Shown here piece by piece: positions 44,099 through 52,289 of a stretch of 64,000 bases of DNA; position 1 is the stretch's first letter; each line of letters begins with the position of its first letter. The position numbers were made by a program, and so were the translations under genes. The DNA is taken from contig NZ_JIBE01000004.1 of NCBI RefSeq assembly GCF_000620465.1, positions 434,001 through 498,000 of the forward strand, written 5' to 3'. The notes beneath the pieces are model-generated. The model saw nothing but the letters and a program-made list of their open reading frames with translations. It made no database searches and was not told the DNA's origin. The DNA is from Ralstonia sp. UNC404CL21Col. GTDB taxonomy: Bacteria; Pseudomonadota; Gammaproteobacteria; Burkholderiales; Burkholderiaceae.

Positions 44099-44497
44099 TC
44101 AGGACAGGCACGCCGCGTTGATCACGCCCACGGCCAGCGCGCTCACGCCAAACAGCATACCGGCGGCGATATTGTTGTGCTCGATCTGCAAGCGGTAGTC
44201 CGGCATCAGCCGCGTAAGCACCAGAAAGACGACCAGTTGCACCACCGACGCCATCACCGCCCAGAACAGGAACGGCACCAGGCCATCGGCATGCGTGATG
44301 CTCGACGCGATGGTCAGCACGAAACCGAGCAGCGCCCCGGCCAGCGACAGCGCCGCGGCGATATTGCCTTCGCGGATCAGCTTGAACTCGTCATACGGCG
44401 TCAGGCGCAGGTAGACGAAGAAGAAGCCGGAAAACACCACGGCGCCCGCCAGCAGGTGCGAGGCATAGGCGATCACGGAAGCGGTCATGTCAGGCAT
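44099..44497 (-). CDS. DUF350 (YjfL-like) four-helix membrane protein
   Basis: A 132-residue inner-membrane protein with four hydrophobic helices. The landmarks FSGFFFVYLRLTPYDEFKLIREGNIAAALSLAGALLGF and HNNIAAGMLFGVSALAVGVINAAC match DUF350 / UPF0719. E. coli YjfL belongs to this family and sits beside a PspA homologue (YjfJ) and a glutathionylspermidine-synthase-like ATP-grasp protein (YjfC), which supports a membrane and polyamine link. First gene of the leftward cluster; a TATAGT box on the minus strand at 44535-44530 may be its promoter. Confidence 0.85.
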   Translation of the reverse strand: MPDMTASVIAYASHLLAGAVVFSGFFFVYLRLTPYDEFKLIREGNIAAALSLAGALLGFVLTIASSITHADGLVPFLFWAVMASVVQLVVFLVLTRLMPDYRLQIEHNNIAAGMLFGVSALAVGVINAACLS

Positions 44498-44529
44498 GGG
44501 GAGGGGCCGTGCAGTACATAGGTGGCGCC

Positions 44530-44535
44530 ACTATA
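44530..44535 (-). promoter_or_regulatory. Putative -10 of the DUF350-SPFH cluster
   Basis: TATAGT on the minus strand, 33 bases upstream of the DUF350 start. The -35 region is weak. The 177-base gap with the divergent aminopropyltransferase holds no other clear signal. Confidence 0.35.
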
Positions 44536-44674
44536 GCGGCTGATGCGCCGCTTGCGTACCCCCCGATGCGGCCACGCAGTTGCCGGCTCGCCGGGAGGGA
44601 AAAAAGGCGGCACAATCGCGCTCGCCTTGGCATCCGCCCTTTGTTAACGCCCCTTCATTTTCCACCTTCGCAGC

Positions 44675-46252
44675 ATGTCGACGCCGCAGCCTGACGCCAC
44701 ATACGAACCCACGCAGCCTGCCGGCCGCGGCAATGCCCTGCTGGTCCTCGCCGTCTTCGTGGTGGCCTCGTGCGGGCTGGCGTACGAATTGATTGCCGGG
44801 GCATTGGCTTCGTACCTGCTGGGCGATTCCATCCTGCAGTTCTCTTCCATCATCGGCGCCTATCTGTTTGCCATGGGCATCGGCTCATGGCTCTCGCGCT
44901 ACGTGGCGGACGAAGCGCTGCTCGCCCGCTTTGTCGATCTGGAATTGCTGGTGGGACTGTTTGGCGGCGTGTCTGCGGCGGCACTGTTTGCGTTATTTGC
45001 GTTGGAATCGGCGCCGTTCCGGCTGGTGCTGTACGCGCTGGTGACGGTGATCGGCGTGCTGGTCGGCATGGAGATCCCGCTGGTGATGCGCATGCTGCAT
45101 CGCCGTCAGGCCAAGTTTTCCGATCTCGTCAGCCGCGTGCTGACGTTCGATTACCTTGGCGCGCTGGCGGTGTCGCTGTTGTTTCCGCTGGTACTGGCGC
45201 CGCGCCTGGGGCTGGTGCGTACCGGCTTCCTGTTCGGCCTGTTCAATACGGCGATTGCGGTCTGGACGCTATGGCACTTCCGCACCGAGCTAGCGCTCAC
45301 GGCACGTATGCGCACGGCGATGGCGTGGCGCGCCGGCGCGGTAGCGGCAGCATTGCTTGCGGGCTTTGGCGCATCGGACAAGCTCACGCATTGGTCGGAG
45401 CGCGCGCTTTTTGGCGACGAGATCATCCACGCGATTTCCTCGCCGTATCAGCGGCTGGTGGTGACGCGCTGGAAGGACGACCTGCGCCTGTACATCAACG
45501 GCAACCTGCAGTTTTCTTCGCGCGACGAATACCGCTATCACGAGGCGCTGGCGCTGCCCGCGCTGGAATCGGTGCGCGGTGCGCGGCGCGTGCTGGTGCT
45601 GGGCGGTGGTGACGGCCTCGCCCTGCGGCAGATCCTGAAATACCCGCAAATCGAGCACGTCACCCTGGTCGACCTAGACCCGCGCATGACGAACCTGTTC
45701 TCGCACGCGGAAGCGCTGGTCGCGCTCAATCAGCATGCGTTCAGCGACCCGCGTGTCACGGTGGTCAACGCCGATGCGGCGCAATGGATGCAGACTGCCA
45801 CCGACATGTTCGACGTGGCCATCGTCGATTTTCCGGACCCGTCCAACTTCAGCATCGGCAAGCTGTATTCGGTGCCGTTCTACCGGTTGCTGTCGCGCCA
45901 TGTGGCGGATACGGGCCTGGTCGTCATTCAAGCGACGTCGCCCTATTTCGCGCCGCGTTCGTACTGGTGTGTGGATGCGACGCTGAAGGAAGCCGGCTAT
46001 CGCACGTGGCCCTATCACGCGCTGGTGCCGTCGTTTGGCGAATGGGGCTTCATCCTGGCCGCACCGGGCCGCGCGGATTTCAAACCGCCCATGTCGTACC
46101 GCGTGCCGACGCGCTTCCTGGACGCCGACACCACGCACCAGATGTTCAGCTTCGCGCCCGACATGCCGCGCCCGCAGGTAGAACCGAACCGGCTGAACAA
46201 CCAATCGCTGGTGCGGTATTTCGAAGAAGACTGGCACGGCGTGCTGCGCTGA
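44675..46252 (+). CDS. Membrane-fused aminopropyltransferase (spermidine synthase-like)
   Basis: A 525-residue protein. The N-terminal half (about 20-240) has about seven hydrophobic helices (AVFVVASCGLAYELIAGALAS ... GIGSWLSRYVADE). The C-terminal half is a spermidine-synthase fold: VLVLGGGDGLALRQIL (GGGDG at 310-314), VDLDPRM for AdoMet binding, and VDFPDPSNFSIGKLYSVPFYR, with Asp385 and Asp388 of the catalytic loop. It should transfer aminopropyl from decarboxy-AdoMet to an amine at the membrane. Divergent from the DUF350 cluster; the downstream flavoprotein start overlaps its stop (TGATG). Confidence 0.9.
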   Translation: MSTPQPDATYEPTQPAGRGNALLVLAVFVVASCGLAYELIAGALASYLLGDSILQFSSIIGAYLFAMGIGSWLSRYVADEALLARFVDLELLVGLFGGVSAAALFALFALESAPFRLVLYALVTVIGVLVGMEIPLVMRMLHRRQAKFSDLVSRVLTFDYLGALAVSLLFPLVLAPRLGLVRTGFLFGLFNTAIAVWTLWHFRTELALTARMRTAMAWRAGAVAAALLAGFGASDKLTHWSERALFGDEIIHAISSPYQRLVVTRWKDDLRLYINGNLQFSSRDEYRYHEALALPALESVRGARRVLVLGGGDGLALRQILKYPQIEHVTLVDLDPRMTNLFSHAEALVALNQHAFSDPRVTVVNADAAQWMQTATDMFDVAIVDFPDPSNFSIGKLYSVPFYRLLSRHVADTGLVVIQATSPYFAPRSYWCVDATLKEAGYRTWPYHALVPSFGEWGFILAAPGRADFKPPMSYRVPTRFLDADTTHQMFSFAPDMPRPQVEPNRLNNQSLVRYFEEDWHGVLR

Positions 46253-47874
46253 TGGCAACGCGACGCAGCTTTCTTGTGGGTGCAGCTGCGGCCGGTGTGG
46301 CTGCGGCCGGTGCCGCTTCGTGGGCAGGCTTTCGCGCCTTTACCGAAATCACGCCCAACGTGCGCATGCCGGGCCAGGCTGCGGGCCATCGGCTGCGCGA
46401 CCTGCGCGCGCTGCCGACACCATCGGAAACGCGGCGCGTGGGCGTTGCCATTTGCGGCAGCGGCATCGGCGGATTGAGCTGTGCGTGGCGACTCGCAAAA
46501 AGCGGCCGGCGCGACGCAGTGGTCGTAGAAGGCCCGGAGCGCTATGGCAATGCCGCTGGCGGCGCGTTCGGTACGCAGCGCTTCCCGACGGGTGCGCATT
46601 ACCTGCCGCTGCCGTCGATGGAATCGACGCACGTGCGCGAGATGCTGGCCGACTTTGGCGTGATCGAGCGCGACCCGTTTGCCCTGCGCCCGACGTACGA
46701 CGAACGCGTGCTCGTTCACGCGCCCGATGAACGCTTGTGGCTCGGCAATCGCTGGCAAGACGGCTTTGTGCCGCATGAAGGCATTACCGAGGCGGAACGC
46801 GCCGAGCACACACGGTTCTTCGCCCACATCGACCGGCTGCGCCAGACCACCGGCGCCGACGGCCGCCGCGTCTTTGCCGTGCCGACGGCGCTCTCGTCCG
46901 CAGACCCGGCGTGGCGCGCGCTAGACGCACTCACCTTCCGCGACTGGCTGCACCGCGAGGGCTACCGCGCCGCCACGCTGCACTGGTATGCCGACTACTG
47001 CTGCCGCGACGATTACGGCGTCACCGCCGATCACGTTTCCGCCTGGGCCGGCATTGCCTATTTCGCCAGCCGAGGCGGCATGGCCAGCAATGCCGAACAA
47101 GGCACCGTGCTCACGTGGCCAGAGGGCCTGGACTGGATGGCGGAGCGGCTGTTCGAAGCCGCCGGCCTGAATAAACCCGGCCGCCTGCTGCCGGGCAGCG
47201 CCGCGCGCATCGGCACCACAACCGAGGCGGGCGCCCGCGTCTTCGCCGATGTGCTGCAAGCGGATGGCCGCGTCGTTCGGCTGCTGGCCGATCACGTGGT
47301 CAGCGCGATGCCGCTGCACGTTGCCAAACACATCGTCGACGGCTTTGACGTGCCCGACGCCGAGCTGCCCGAAACCGCGCCGTGGCTGCTCGCCAACCTG
47401 CTCATCGACGGCTTTCCGCCCGAACACGACGACACGCCGCTGGCGTGGGACAACGTGGTGTATCGCGGTACGGGGTTGGGTTATGTGGTGGCCAATCACC
47501 AGGACATCCGTGTTGGGCCGCCCGCGCAGAGCGTGTTCACCGCCTACGTGGCGCTGTCGGACATGACGCCAAAGGCGGCACGTGAATGGCTGCTGAAGGC
47601 ATCGCCGCAAACGCTGCTCGATCGCGCGCTGGCCGATCTGGATACCGTGTACGGCATCCGCCTGCGCACGCAGATCCGCCGCGCCGACCTGACGCTACGC
47701 GGCCATGCGATGGCGATTCCCACACCCGGTTTTCTCTCCCGACCGGGCATTGCGCGCTTGCGTGAAAGCGCCGGGCCGATCCACTACGCGCATGCGGACC
47801 TGTCCGGCTATTCGGTTTTTGAAGAAGCGGCGTGGTGGGGGGATCGTGCGGCGCGGCGCATTCTGGGCGGCTGA
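46252..47874 (+). CDS. Tat-type FAD-dependent oxidoreductase, amine-oxidase-like
   Basis: A 540-residue protein. It begins MATRRSFLVGAAAAGVAAAGAA, a twin-arginine-type export signal (R-R-S-F-L). The FAD dinucleotide motif VAICGSGIGGLSCAWRLA (GSGIGG at 69-74) is followed by a GGAFGTQRFPTGAHYL segment. The C-terminal region with HAMAIPTPGFLSRPGIARL contacts FAD. The fold resembles phytoene desaturase/amine oxidase. Given the coupled start after the aminopropyltransferase, the likely substrate is a polyamine or a polyamine-modified product in the periplasm. This is inference from context. Confidence 0.8.
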   Translation: MATRRSFLVGAAAAGVAAAGAASWAGFRAFTEITPNVRMPGQAAGHRLRDLRALPTPSETRRVGVAICGSGIGGLSCAWRLAKSGRRDAVVVEGPERYGNAAGGAFGTQRFPTGAHYLPLPSMESTHVREMLADFGVIERDPFALRPTYDERVLVHAPDERLWLGNRWQDGFVPHEGITEAERAEHTRFFAHIDRLRQTTGADGRRVFAVPTALSSADPAWRALDALTFRDWLHREGYRAATLHWYADYCCRDDYGVTADHVSAWAGIAYFASRGGMASNAEQGTVLTWPEGLDWMAERLFEAAGLNKPGRLLPGSAARIGTTTEAGARVFADVLQADGRVVRLLADHVVSAMPLHVAKHIVDGFDVPDAELPETAPWLLANLLIDGFPPEHDDTPLAWDNVVYRGTGLGYVVANHQDIRVGPPAQSVFTAYVALSDMTPKAAREWLLKASPQTLLDRALADLDTVYGIRLRTQIRRADLTLRGHAMAIPTPGFLSRPGIARLRESAGPIHYAHADLSGYSVFEEAAWWGDRAARRILGG

Positions 47875-47892
47875 TTGCGCTGCCGCTGGCCT

Positions 47893-48165
47893 CTAAGGCA
47901 GCCGCTCGACCTCGGCCATCAGTTCCCACGTGGCCGGATCGATATCGCTGCGCTCCAGTGCCAGCGACACGTATGCGCCGATCATGTCGACAAACCCCCG
48001 CGCAAATGCGGGCGGATAGGCGCTGCCGGTGTACTCCATCAGTTGCTGCCGCAAGAGACGTGGCCGATGCTGCCCGAACTCGAGCACGTAGGCCTGCGTT
48101 CGGCAGAGGAAGGCTCGCGCTTCCAGCGCACCATCAAGGTAGACGCGGCGTTTGGTGAGTGTCAT
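47893..48165 (-). CDS. 90-residue hypothetical protein
   Basis: A small soluble protein starting MTLTKRRVYLDGALEARAFL. It is rich in Arg and Leu, with a helical middle (RPRLLRQQLMEYTGSAYPPAFARGFVDMIGAYVSLALE). The ATG at 48165 has GGGAG upstream; a GTG at 48198 is in frame. No family is recognised. It is convergent with the flavoprotein gene (18 bases apart). It is preceded by a structured leader of more than 200 bases and overlaps, by four bases, a possible 30-codon leader frame. Confidence 0.6.
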   Translation of the reverse strand: MTLTKRRVYLDGALEARAFLCRTQAYVLEFGQHRPRLLRQQLMEYTGSAYPPAFARGFVDMIGAYVSLALERSDIDPATWELMAEVERLP

Positions 48166-48254
48166 GGGCGGCTCCCGGCTCGCAACGGAACGGGACACTG
48201 CCGAGGTGGAGAAGGAAAAGACGCGGGGCGACGCCCGCTGAATACAACAGTCAT
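48162..48254 (-). CDS. Possible 30-residue proline/arginine-rich leader frame
   Basis: ATG at 48254 opens a 31-codon frame that ends TGA at 48164-48162, overlapping the start of the 90-residue gene as ATGA. The product is rich in Pro, Arg and Ser (RRPASFPSPPRQ). The ribosome site is weak (TAGGCGG). Its only support is the exact overlap with the next start, which is the pattern of translational coupling. Confidence 0.25.
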   Translation of the reverse strand: MTVVFSGRRPASFPSPPRQCPVPLRAGSRP

Positions 48255-48273
48255 GGAGCCGCCTACGGATTGC

Positions 48274-48410
48274 AAAAGGCCCGACTAGTCGCTGCTAAAC
48301 GAGGGTGGCGGGCCCGACGACAGGGTTAGCAGACCGGCCCGTAGGACGCCGGCGACCCGAAGGTCCCCTGCCCGGCCCGCCAAAGTACAAGCGTGCGCGA
48401 GCACGGACGT
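48274..48410 (-). promoter_or_regulatory. Structured leader with second terminator-like stem
   Basis: Downstream of the first terminator the minus strand carries a UUCG-tetraloop hairpin (GACC-TTCG-GGTC near 48362-48351). A long stem then pairs GGCCCG with CGGGCC, followed by TTTT at 48277-48274. CTGCTAACCC at 48332-48323 can pair either with the upstream GGGTTTAGCAG (48466-48456) or with the nearer GTTTAGCAG (48300-48292). Mutually exclusive pairings of this kind suggest attenuation. Confidence 0.42.
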
Positions 48411-48488
48411 AAAAAGCCGCACAAGGCGGCCGTCCGGCCATACGGTAAGAATAGGCTGCTAAACCCAGCTGCCGTTGGTGCGGCAGCG
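48411..48488 (-). ncRNA. Candidate 77-nt small RNA / leader with terminator
   Basis: Minus-strand TATAAT at 48500-48495 is followed after 7 bases by a perfect hairpin (GCTGCCG 48487-48481, loop CACCAA, CGGCAGC 48474-48468). A 30-base single-stranded region containing GGGTTTAGCAGC follows, then a terminator GCCGC-CTTGT-GCGGC-TTTTT (48430-48411). It is either a free small RNA or the terminated form of the leader of the 90-residue gene. No coding content. It matches no RNA family known to me. Confidence 0.45.
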
Positions 48489-48494
48489 CCGTGA

Positions 48495-48500
48495 ATTATA
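48495..48500 (-). promoter_or_regulatory. -10 element for the structured leader
   Basis: A perfect TATAAT on the minus strand, about 330 bases upstream of the 90-residue gene. The -35 region (GTGGGC) is poor. Confidence 0.45.
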
Positions 48501-48584
48501 GCGGCGGCAACAGCGCAGCCCACATGCGAAATTGCAGCATTTCGTGATCGCGCCGTACCGCCAAACCCGCCGTCCTGTGTGGGC

Positions 48585-49289
48585 TTACCAGAGCGTGCGG
48601 CCGAAGAACGTCAGCGCGCGGTCCCAGGCGTGTTGCGCCCACACCGGGTCGTATTGCGTGATGGCGATGCGGTTTTCGCCCACGGCCGTTTCATTGGCGA
48701 ATGCGTGATGCGCGAGATAACGATGGAAGTCGACATCGACGCCGGCATCGACGAGCTTCTTTTCCAACGCATCGACCCCTTCGATCTTGAAGGCGGTGTC
48801 CTGCGTGCCCCAGTGGCCCTGCACCGGCACCTTGATCTTCGAGGCGTCGATGTATTCGAGCGGAGGATAGCCGTACCACACCACGCCGGCGTCCGCCTCC
48901 GGCACGTTGCTCAGCGTCAGGAGCGTCAGCGCGCCGCCCATGCAGTAGCCCGTCACGCCGACGCGGGCGCAGGTCTGCTTGAGGTATTGCACGGCGCCGC
49001 GCACATCCTGCGTGGCAGCGTCGCCAAAGTTGAGGTTGGTCATCAGGTGGTGTGCTTCTTCCTCTTCCACCGTCATGGTGCCGCGATAGAGATCAGGCAC
49101 CAGCGCCACGTAACCCGCGCGCGCGAGGCGGTCGGCCACGCCGCGAATCTGGTCGTTCAGGCCCCACCACTCCTGGATGACGACGATGCCCGGGGCGCCC
49201 TCCGCCTTGGCCGGCTTGGCCAGATAGCCCTGGAGTTCCTGCCCATCCGGGCGCTTGAACGTAATCATGGATCCTTGCGATGCTGTCAT
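48585..49289 (-). CDS. Dienelactone hydrolase family protein
   Basis: A 234-residue alpha/beta hydrolase. The conserved QEWWGLNDQIR segment, the nucleophile loop GYCMGG (Cys116, the DLH-type Cys in place of Ser), DTAFKIEGVDALEK and the catalytic His in HHAFANE define the DLH family. It hydrolyses dienelactone or related lactones and esters in the cytosol. ATG at 49289 has AGAGGAG upstream; ATG at 49268 is also in frame. No aromatic-degradation genes are adjacent, so the substrate is open. Confidence 0.9.
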   Translation of the reverse strand: MTASQGSMITFKRPDGQELQGYLAKPAKAEGAPGIVVIQEWWGLNDQIRGVADRLARAGYVALVPDLYRGTMTVEEEEAHHLMTNLNFGDAATQDVRGAVQYLKQTCARVGVTGYCMGGALTLLTLSNVPEADAGVVWYGYPPLEYIDASKIKVPVQGHWGTQDTAFKIEGVDALEKKLVDAGVDVDFHRYLAHHAFANETAVGENRIAITQYDPVWAQHAWDRALTFFGRTLW

Positions 49290-49470
49290 GCGATGGCTCC
49301 TCTGCCTGGAACGAAAGCGCACAGGATAGTCCTCGCCGATGAAATTTGCAGCCGACGCTCGCGGGCAAAGGGGATTGCGCGCCGCTGCCGCGCTGATACC
49401 CCACCATCCGGGTGCAGGCACGCGGCACAAAATCTCTATCATGGCGGCACGTTCACTTTTGATGACCGCC

Positions 49471-49833
49471 ATGATCAAAACCCTCGCCCTGCTCGTCTAT
49501 CTGCTCGTGCTGCTGATCCACGTCTACATCGTCGTACTCGAGATGGTGCTGTGGAAGACGCGCGGCCCCAAGGTCTTCCGCATCACGCCCGAGAAAGCGG
49601 CCGAAACCGCCGCCATGGCGTCCAACCAAGGTTTGTACAACGGTTTTCTGGTGGCGGCGCTGGTCATTGGGCTGGTCGCGCCGGACCCGGCCATCAACGC
49701 TGCGTTTGCGCTGTTCGGGTTGATCTGCGTGGCGGTGGCCGGCATCTGGGGCGCCATCACGGTCAACAAACGGATTCTCTTCGTGCAGACGGTGCCCGCG
49801 GTGGCGGCATTGGCGCTCGGGTGGTTCGCTTAA
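49471..49833 (+). CDS. DUF1304 membrane protein
   Basis: A 120-residue inner-membrane protein with four hydrophobic helices. LIHVYIVVLEMVLWKTRGPKVF and MASNQGLYNGFLVAALVIGL are diagnostic of DUF1304. ATGs at 49441, 49462 and 49471 are in frame; 49471 (MIKTLALLVYLLVL) is the family-like start, though the ribosome site is weak. Divergent from the dienelactone hydrolase gene. Function unknown. Confidence 0.87.
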   Translation: MIKTLALLVYLLVLLIHVYIVVLEMVLWKTRGPKVFRITPEKAAETAAMASNQGLYNGFLVAALVIGLVAPDPAINAAFALFGLICVAVAGIWGAITVNKRILFVQTVPAVAALALGWFA

Positions 49834-49850
49834 AGAACTGGGCGATCCGC

Positions 49851-50405
49851 CTACGGTTTAAGCGGTGATGCGGGCGTTTCTGCGCCGCCCGGCACGACCG
49901 CGCCGCGGCGAAACAACGCATACGGCACACCGCGCTCCGGATGTGCCGTTGTCTCGTCGATGAAGCGTTCCACGTCGGGCACCTCGCGCAGCGCGGTCAT
50001 GAACGGCGCCAACGTGTAGCCCGGCGCTACGCAGCCCTGCACGAGCATCCAGCGCTGCCATATCGTCACCCACAGCGTGGTGTTCTGCTTCCATCCCGGC
50101 ACGTGGATGGACATCCATTGCAGGCGCCGCTTGGCCGTCTCGGCAATCTCGTCGTCGTAAGAAAACGCGTTGGGCAAGCGGCAGCGGCCTTCGACCCAGC
50201 AGTGGTTGCCGTGCTCGATGCGATGGTGCGAATCGCGTTTCCACTCGGCTTCGCTGATGCGCGGACCGGCAGGCTCAGGGCAGTTGGCAACACCGGAGGA
50301 AATCTGGAAGAACGGGTCGTGACCGCGGTTCTGGAGGTCGTCGTCTGCGTGGGCGGCGGGCGCCGCCAGCAGCAGGGCCACAACAAGACAGCGCAGAGCA
50401 ATCAT
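49851..50405 (-). CDS. Exported BON-like domain protein
   Basis: A 184-residue product with a signal peptide (MIALRCLVVALLLAAPAAHA, then ADDD). The body has two Cys pairs and a segment AFSYDDEIAETAKRRLQWMSIHVPGW that resembles the start of a BON (phospholipid-binding) fold; the assignment is tentative. The ATG at 50405 follows GAGGAGG at ideal spacing. The C-terminus is Pro- and Ala-rich. Periplasmic. Downstream of the beta-barrel-like gene at 50489 by 84 bases on the same strand. Confidence 0.62.
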   Translation of the reverse strand: MIALRCLVVALLLAAPAAHADDDLQNRGHDPFFQISSGVANCPEPAGPRISEAEWKRDSHHRIEHGNHCWVEGRCRLPNAFSYDDEIAETAKRRLQWMSIHVPGWKQNTTLWVTIWQRWMLVQGCVAPGYTLAPFMTALREVPDVERFIDETTAHPERGVPYALFRRGAVVPGGAETPASPLKP

Positions 50406-50488
50406 TACGGCGGCCTCCTCGCCCGCACACGGCGTCGGCTTGAGCAATGCTGCCAAGCATAGGCGGTGGGCGGCTCAGCGGCCAGCGA

Positions 50489-51274
50489 TCAACTCAGCGG
50501 AATCTCGAAAATCCACTTCAGCGTCCAGCGGTCTGAGGCGCGTGTCAGGCCCCGGCCGATGCCAACGTTAAAGACGAAAGGCTTGCGGTCCACGTCGAAC
50601 GCCAGAAATACCGTGTGCTGCTGCTCATGCAATGGCGCGATGTGGTTGATGGGGCCCAGCCCGGCGTAATACTCCGTGCCGGCGCGCACGCCTGCCGCAA
50701 CCGTACGCGCAATCTTGAAACTGGGCGCGGCCTCCGGCACACCGCTGCGCCCATCCCCCGAAAGGTTCCAATCGAGCACCGGGTTGACCGCCCAAAGCCA
50801 GCGGTCGTTCTGATACCCATAGATCGGTCGAAGTTCTACAGCGTTTTGGGATGCCTCAAAGCGGCCCGCCACGTGGGCGAGTTCGACGTTGATGCCTGCA
50901 AAGTTGCCCACGCCGTCAACCGGCCGCACCGGCATCCATTTCACCCGCACCTTCGGGCCTGTCACGTAGAACGTGTTTTCGCGTGTGAGCGTGGTCGGCA
51001 CGTAGAGCCCCAGCTCCAGCGAGGGCGTCAGGCCATAGGAGAATTCCGCCGTGGCGCGCCAGCCGTGCGGTGTCGTGATTTCGCCTGGATAGCCGGGCGC
51101 GCCGATGCCGCTGGGCGTGGTATTGACATGCAGCTCCAGCCCGAACTCGCCCGGCGCGTTGATATCCCCGGTATAGACCTGAATCTCGTCTGGCAACACC
51201 GCGTGCGCCGGCAGCGCACACGCCGAGAACAGAACCGCTGTTCCAATCACGCGCGCAACGTGTGCAACCACCAT
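50489..51274 (-). CDS. Exported outer-membrane barrel-like protein
   Basis: A 261-residue protein with a signal peptide ending AHA (about residue 24). The remainder alternates short amphipathic beta stretches with Gly/Asn/Pro turns (GLELHVNTTPSG ... GWRATAEFSYGLTPSLELGLYVPTT ... FEASQNAVELRPIYGYQNDRWLWAVNPV), typical of small outer-membrane barrels. The C-terminus WTLKWIFEIPLS is beta-like. TGGAGG precedes the ATG. No precise family is recognised; a porin-like or barrel channel of unknown cargo. Confidence 0.65.
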   Translation of the reverse strand: MVVAHVARVIGTAVLFSACALPAHAVLPDEIQVYTGDINAPGEFGLELHVNTTPSGIGAPGYPGEITTPHGWRATAEFSYGLTPSLELGLYVPTTLTRENTFYVTGPKVRVKWMPVRPVDGVGNFAGINVELAHVAGRFEASQNAVELRPIYGYQNDRWLWAVNPVLDWNLSGDGRSGVPEAAPSFKIARTVAAGVRAGTEYYAGLGPINHIAPLHEQQHTVFLAFDVDRKPFVFNVGIGRGLTRASDRWTLKWIFEIPLS

Positions 51275-51398
51275 GATGACCTCCAGAGCAATCTCGAGAT
51301 CATAGTGAGGCGGTCGCGTGCCGTGCGGAATAACCGGGCGCCGCAGATAAAAATCCGCATAAGAGGCATTCGCATTTGCAGGTAAGGGCTGCGGGCCG

Positions 51399-52289
51399 CT
51401 ACCTTGACTTCACATGCGCCGCGAGCATCGACGCACACACATCGTGCAGCTCGGTCTTGCCGAAACGCTGCTCTGAAACACCTTTCTCGACATCGATCTG
51501 TCCGGCATTCACCGCGTCGTACAACTCGGTGATGAGCTGCACGTGGTTCGGGCTCAGACCGGCGCGTTGCAGCATCGGCGCCCACGCGGTGCGCGGTACG
51601 GCTTCGGCAACAATGTCGCGGCCGACAACGGCGCTGAATGCGCCTGCCACATCGATCAGGCTGACGCGGCGCGGGCCTTCCACGCTGACGATACGGGGCG
51701 TCTTTGTCGACGGCGCCTCCAGCAACAACTCGGCCGCCAGCGCACCGACGTCCTGCGTGGCGACGGTCGCGAAGGCGCGATCAAGCGGTTGATGCAGGCT
51801 TGGCAGCCGCCCGGTTGCGAGCATGACGGGCAGCATCGCCGCCCAGTTCTGCATGTGCTCGGCTGAACGCAGCAGCGTCAGGTGCGTCGCAAGGGGCTTC
51901 AGCCGCGCTTCCAGCAGATGAAACAGCCGCGTCAGACCCGTGCCCTCGTCCAGCTCCGCGCCGTAATCCGACAAGGCCAGCACAGCGGGCGGCGGGTCGG
52001 CACGCAGCGCGTGGGCGGCCACGTCAATCATGCGCTCCATGGTCGAGGCCGGCTCGATGTCGCCCACCGGCACAGGACACAGAATCTGCACGGCCGCGGC
52101 ACCCTTGATGGCCGAGGCAACCGAGGCGGGATCCGTCAGATCGGCAGTCGCCATTTCACAGCCGATCTTGGCCAGCGCCTCGCCTTGCCGCGCGCGGCGC
52201 ACGACCGCCCGCACAGGCCGCCCTGCATTGCGCAGCGCAACGGCGGTCGCGTGCCCAACCTTGCCCGATGCCCCAAAGATGACAAACAT
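51399..52289 (-). CDS. NmrA-like NAD(P)-binding protein
   Basis: A 296-residue atypical short-chain dehydrogenase of the NmrA/HSCARG group. The Rossmann motif FGASGKVGHATAVALRNAG (about 4-22) is followed by an Arg-rich patch (RAVVRRARQ) that selects NADP. The catalytic Tyr-Lys pair of SDR enzymes is not evident, so it may be a redox sensor. GAGAGGAG precedes the ATG. It lies 95 bases downstream of the AraC gene on the same strand and may be a target of that regulator. Confidence 0.85.
   Translation of the reverse strand: MFVIFGASGKVGHATAVALRNAGRPVRAVVRRARQGEALAKIGCEMATADLTDPASVASAIKGAAAVQILCPVPVGDIEPASTMERMIDVAAHALRADPPPAVLALSDYGAELDEGTGLTRLFHLLEARLKPLATHLTLLRSAEHMQNWAAMLPVMLATGRLPSLHQPLDRAFATVATQDVGALAAELLLEAPSTKTPRIVSVEGPRRVSLIDVAGAFSAVVGRDIVAEAVPRTAWAPMLQRAGLSPNHVQLITELYDAVNAGQIDVEKGVSEQRFGKTELHDVCASMLAAHVKSR

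Noticed and set aside
48326-48523. 65-codon frame in the leader region
   Set aside because: It overlaps the promoter, hairpin and terminator of the structured leader and has no ribosome site or recognisable sequence.
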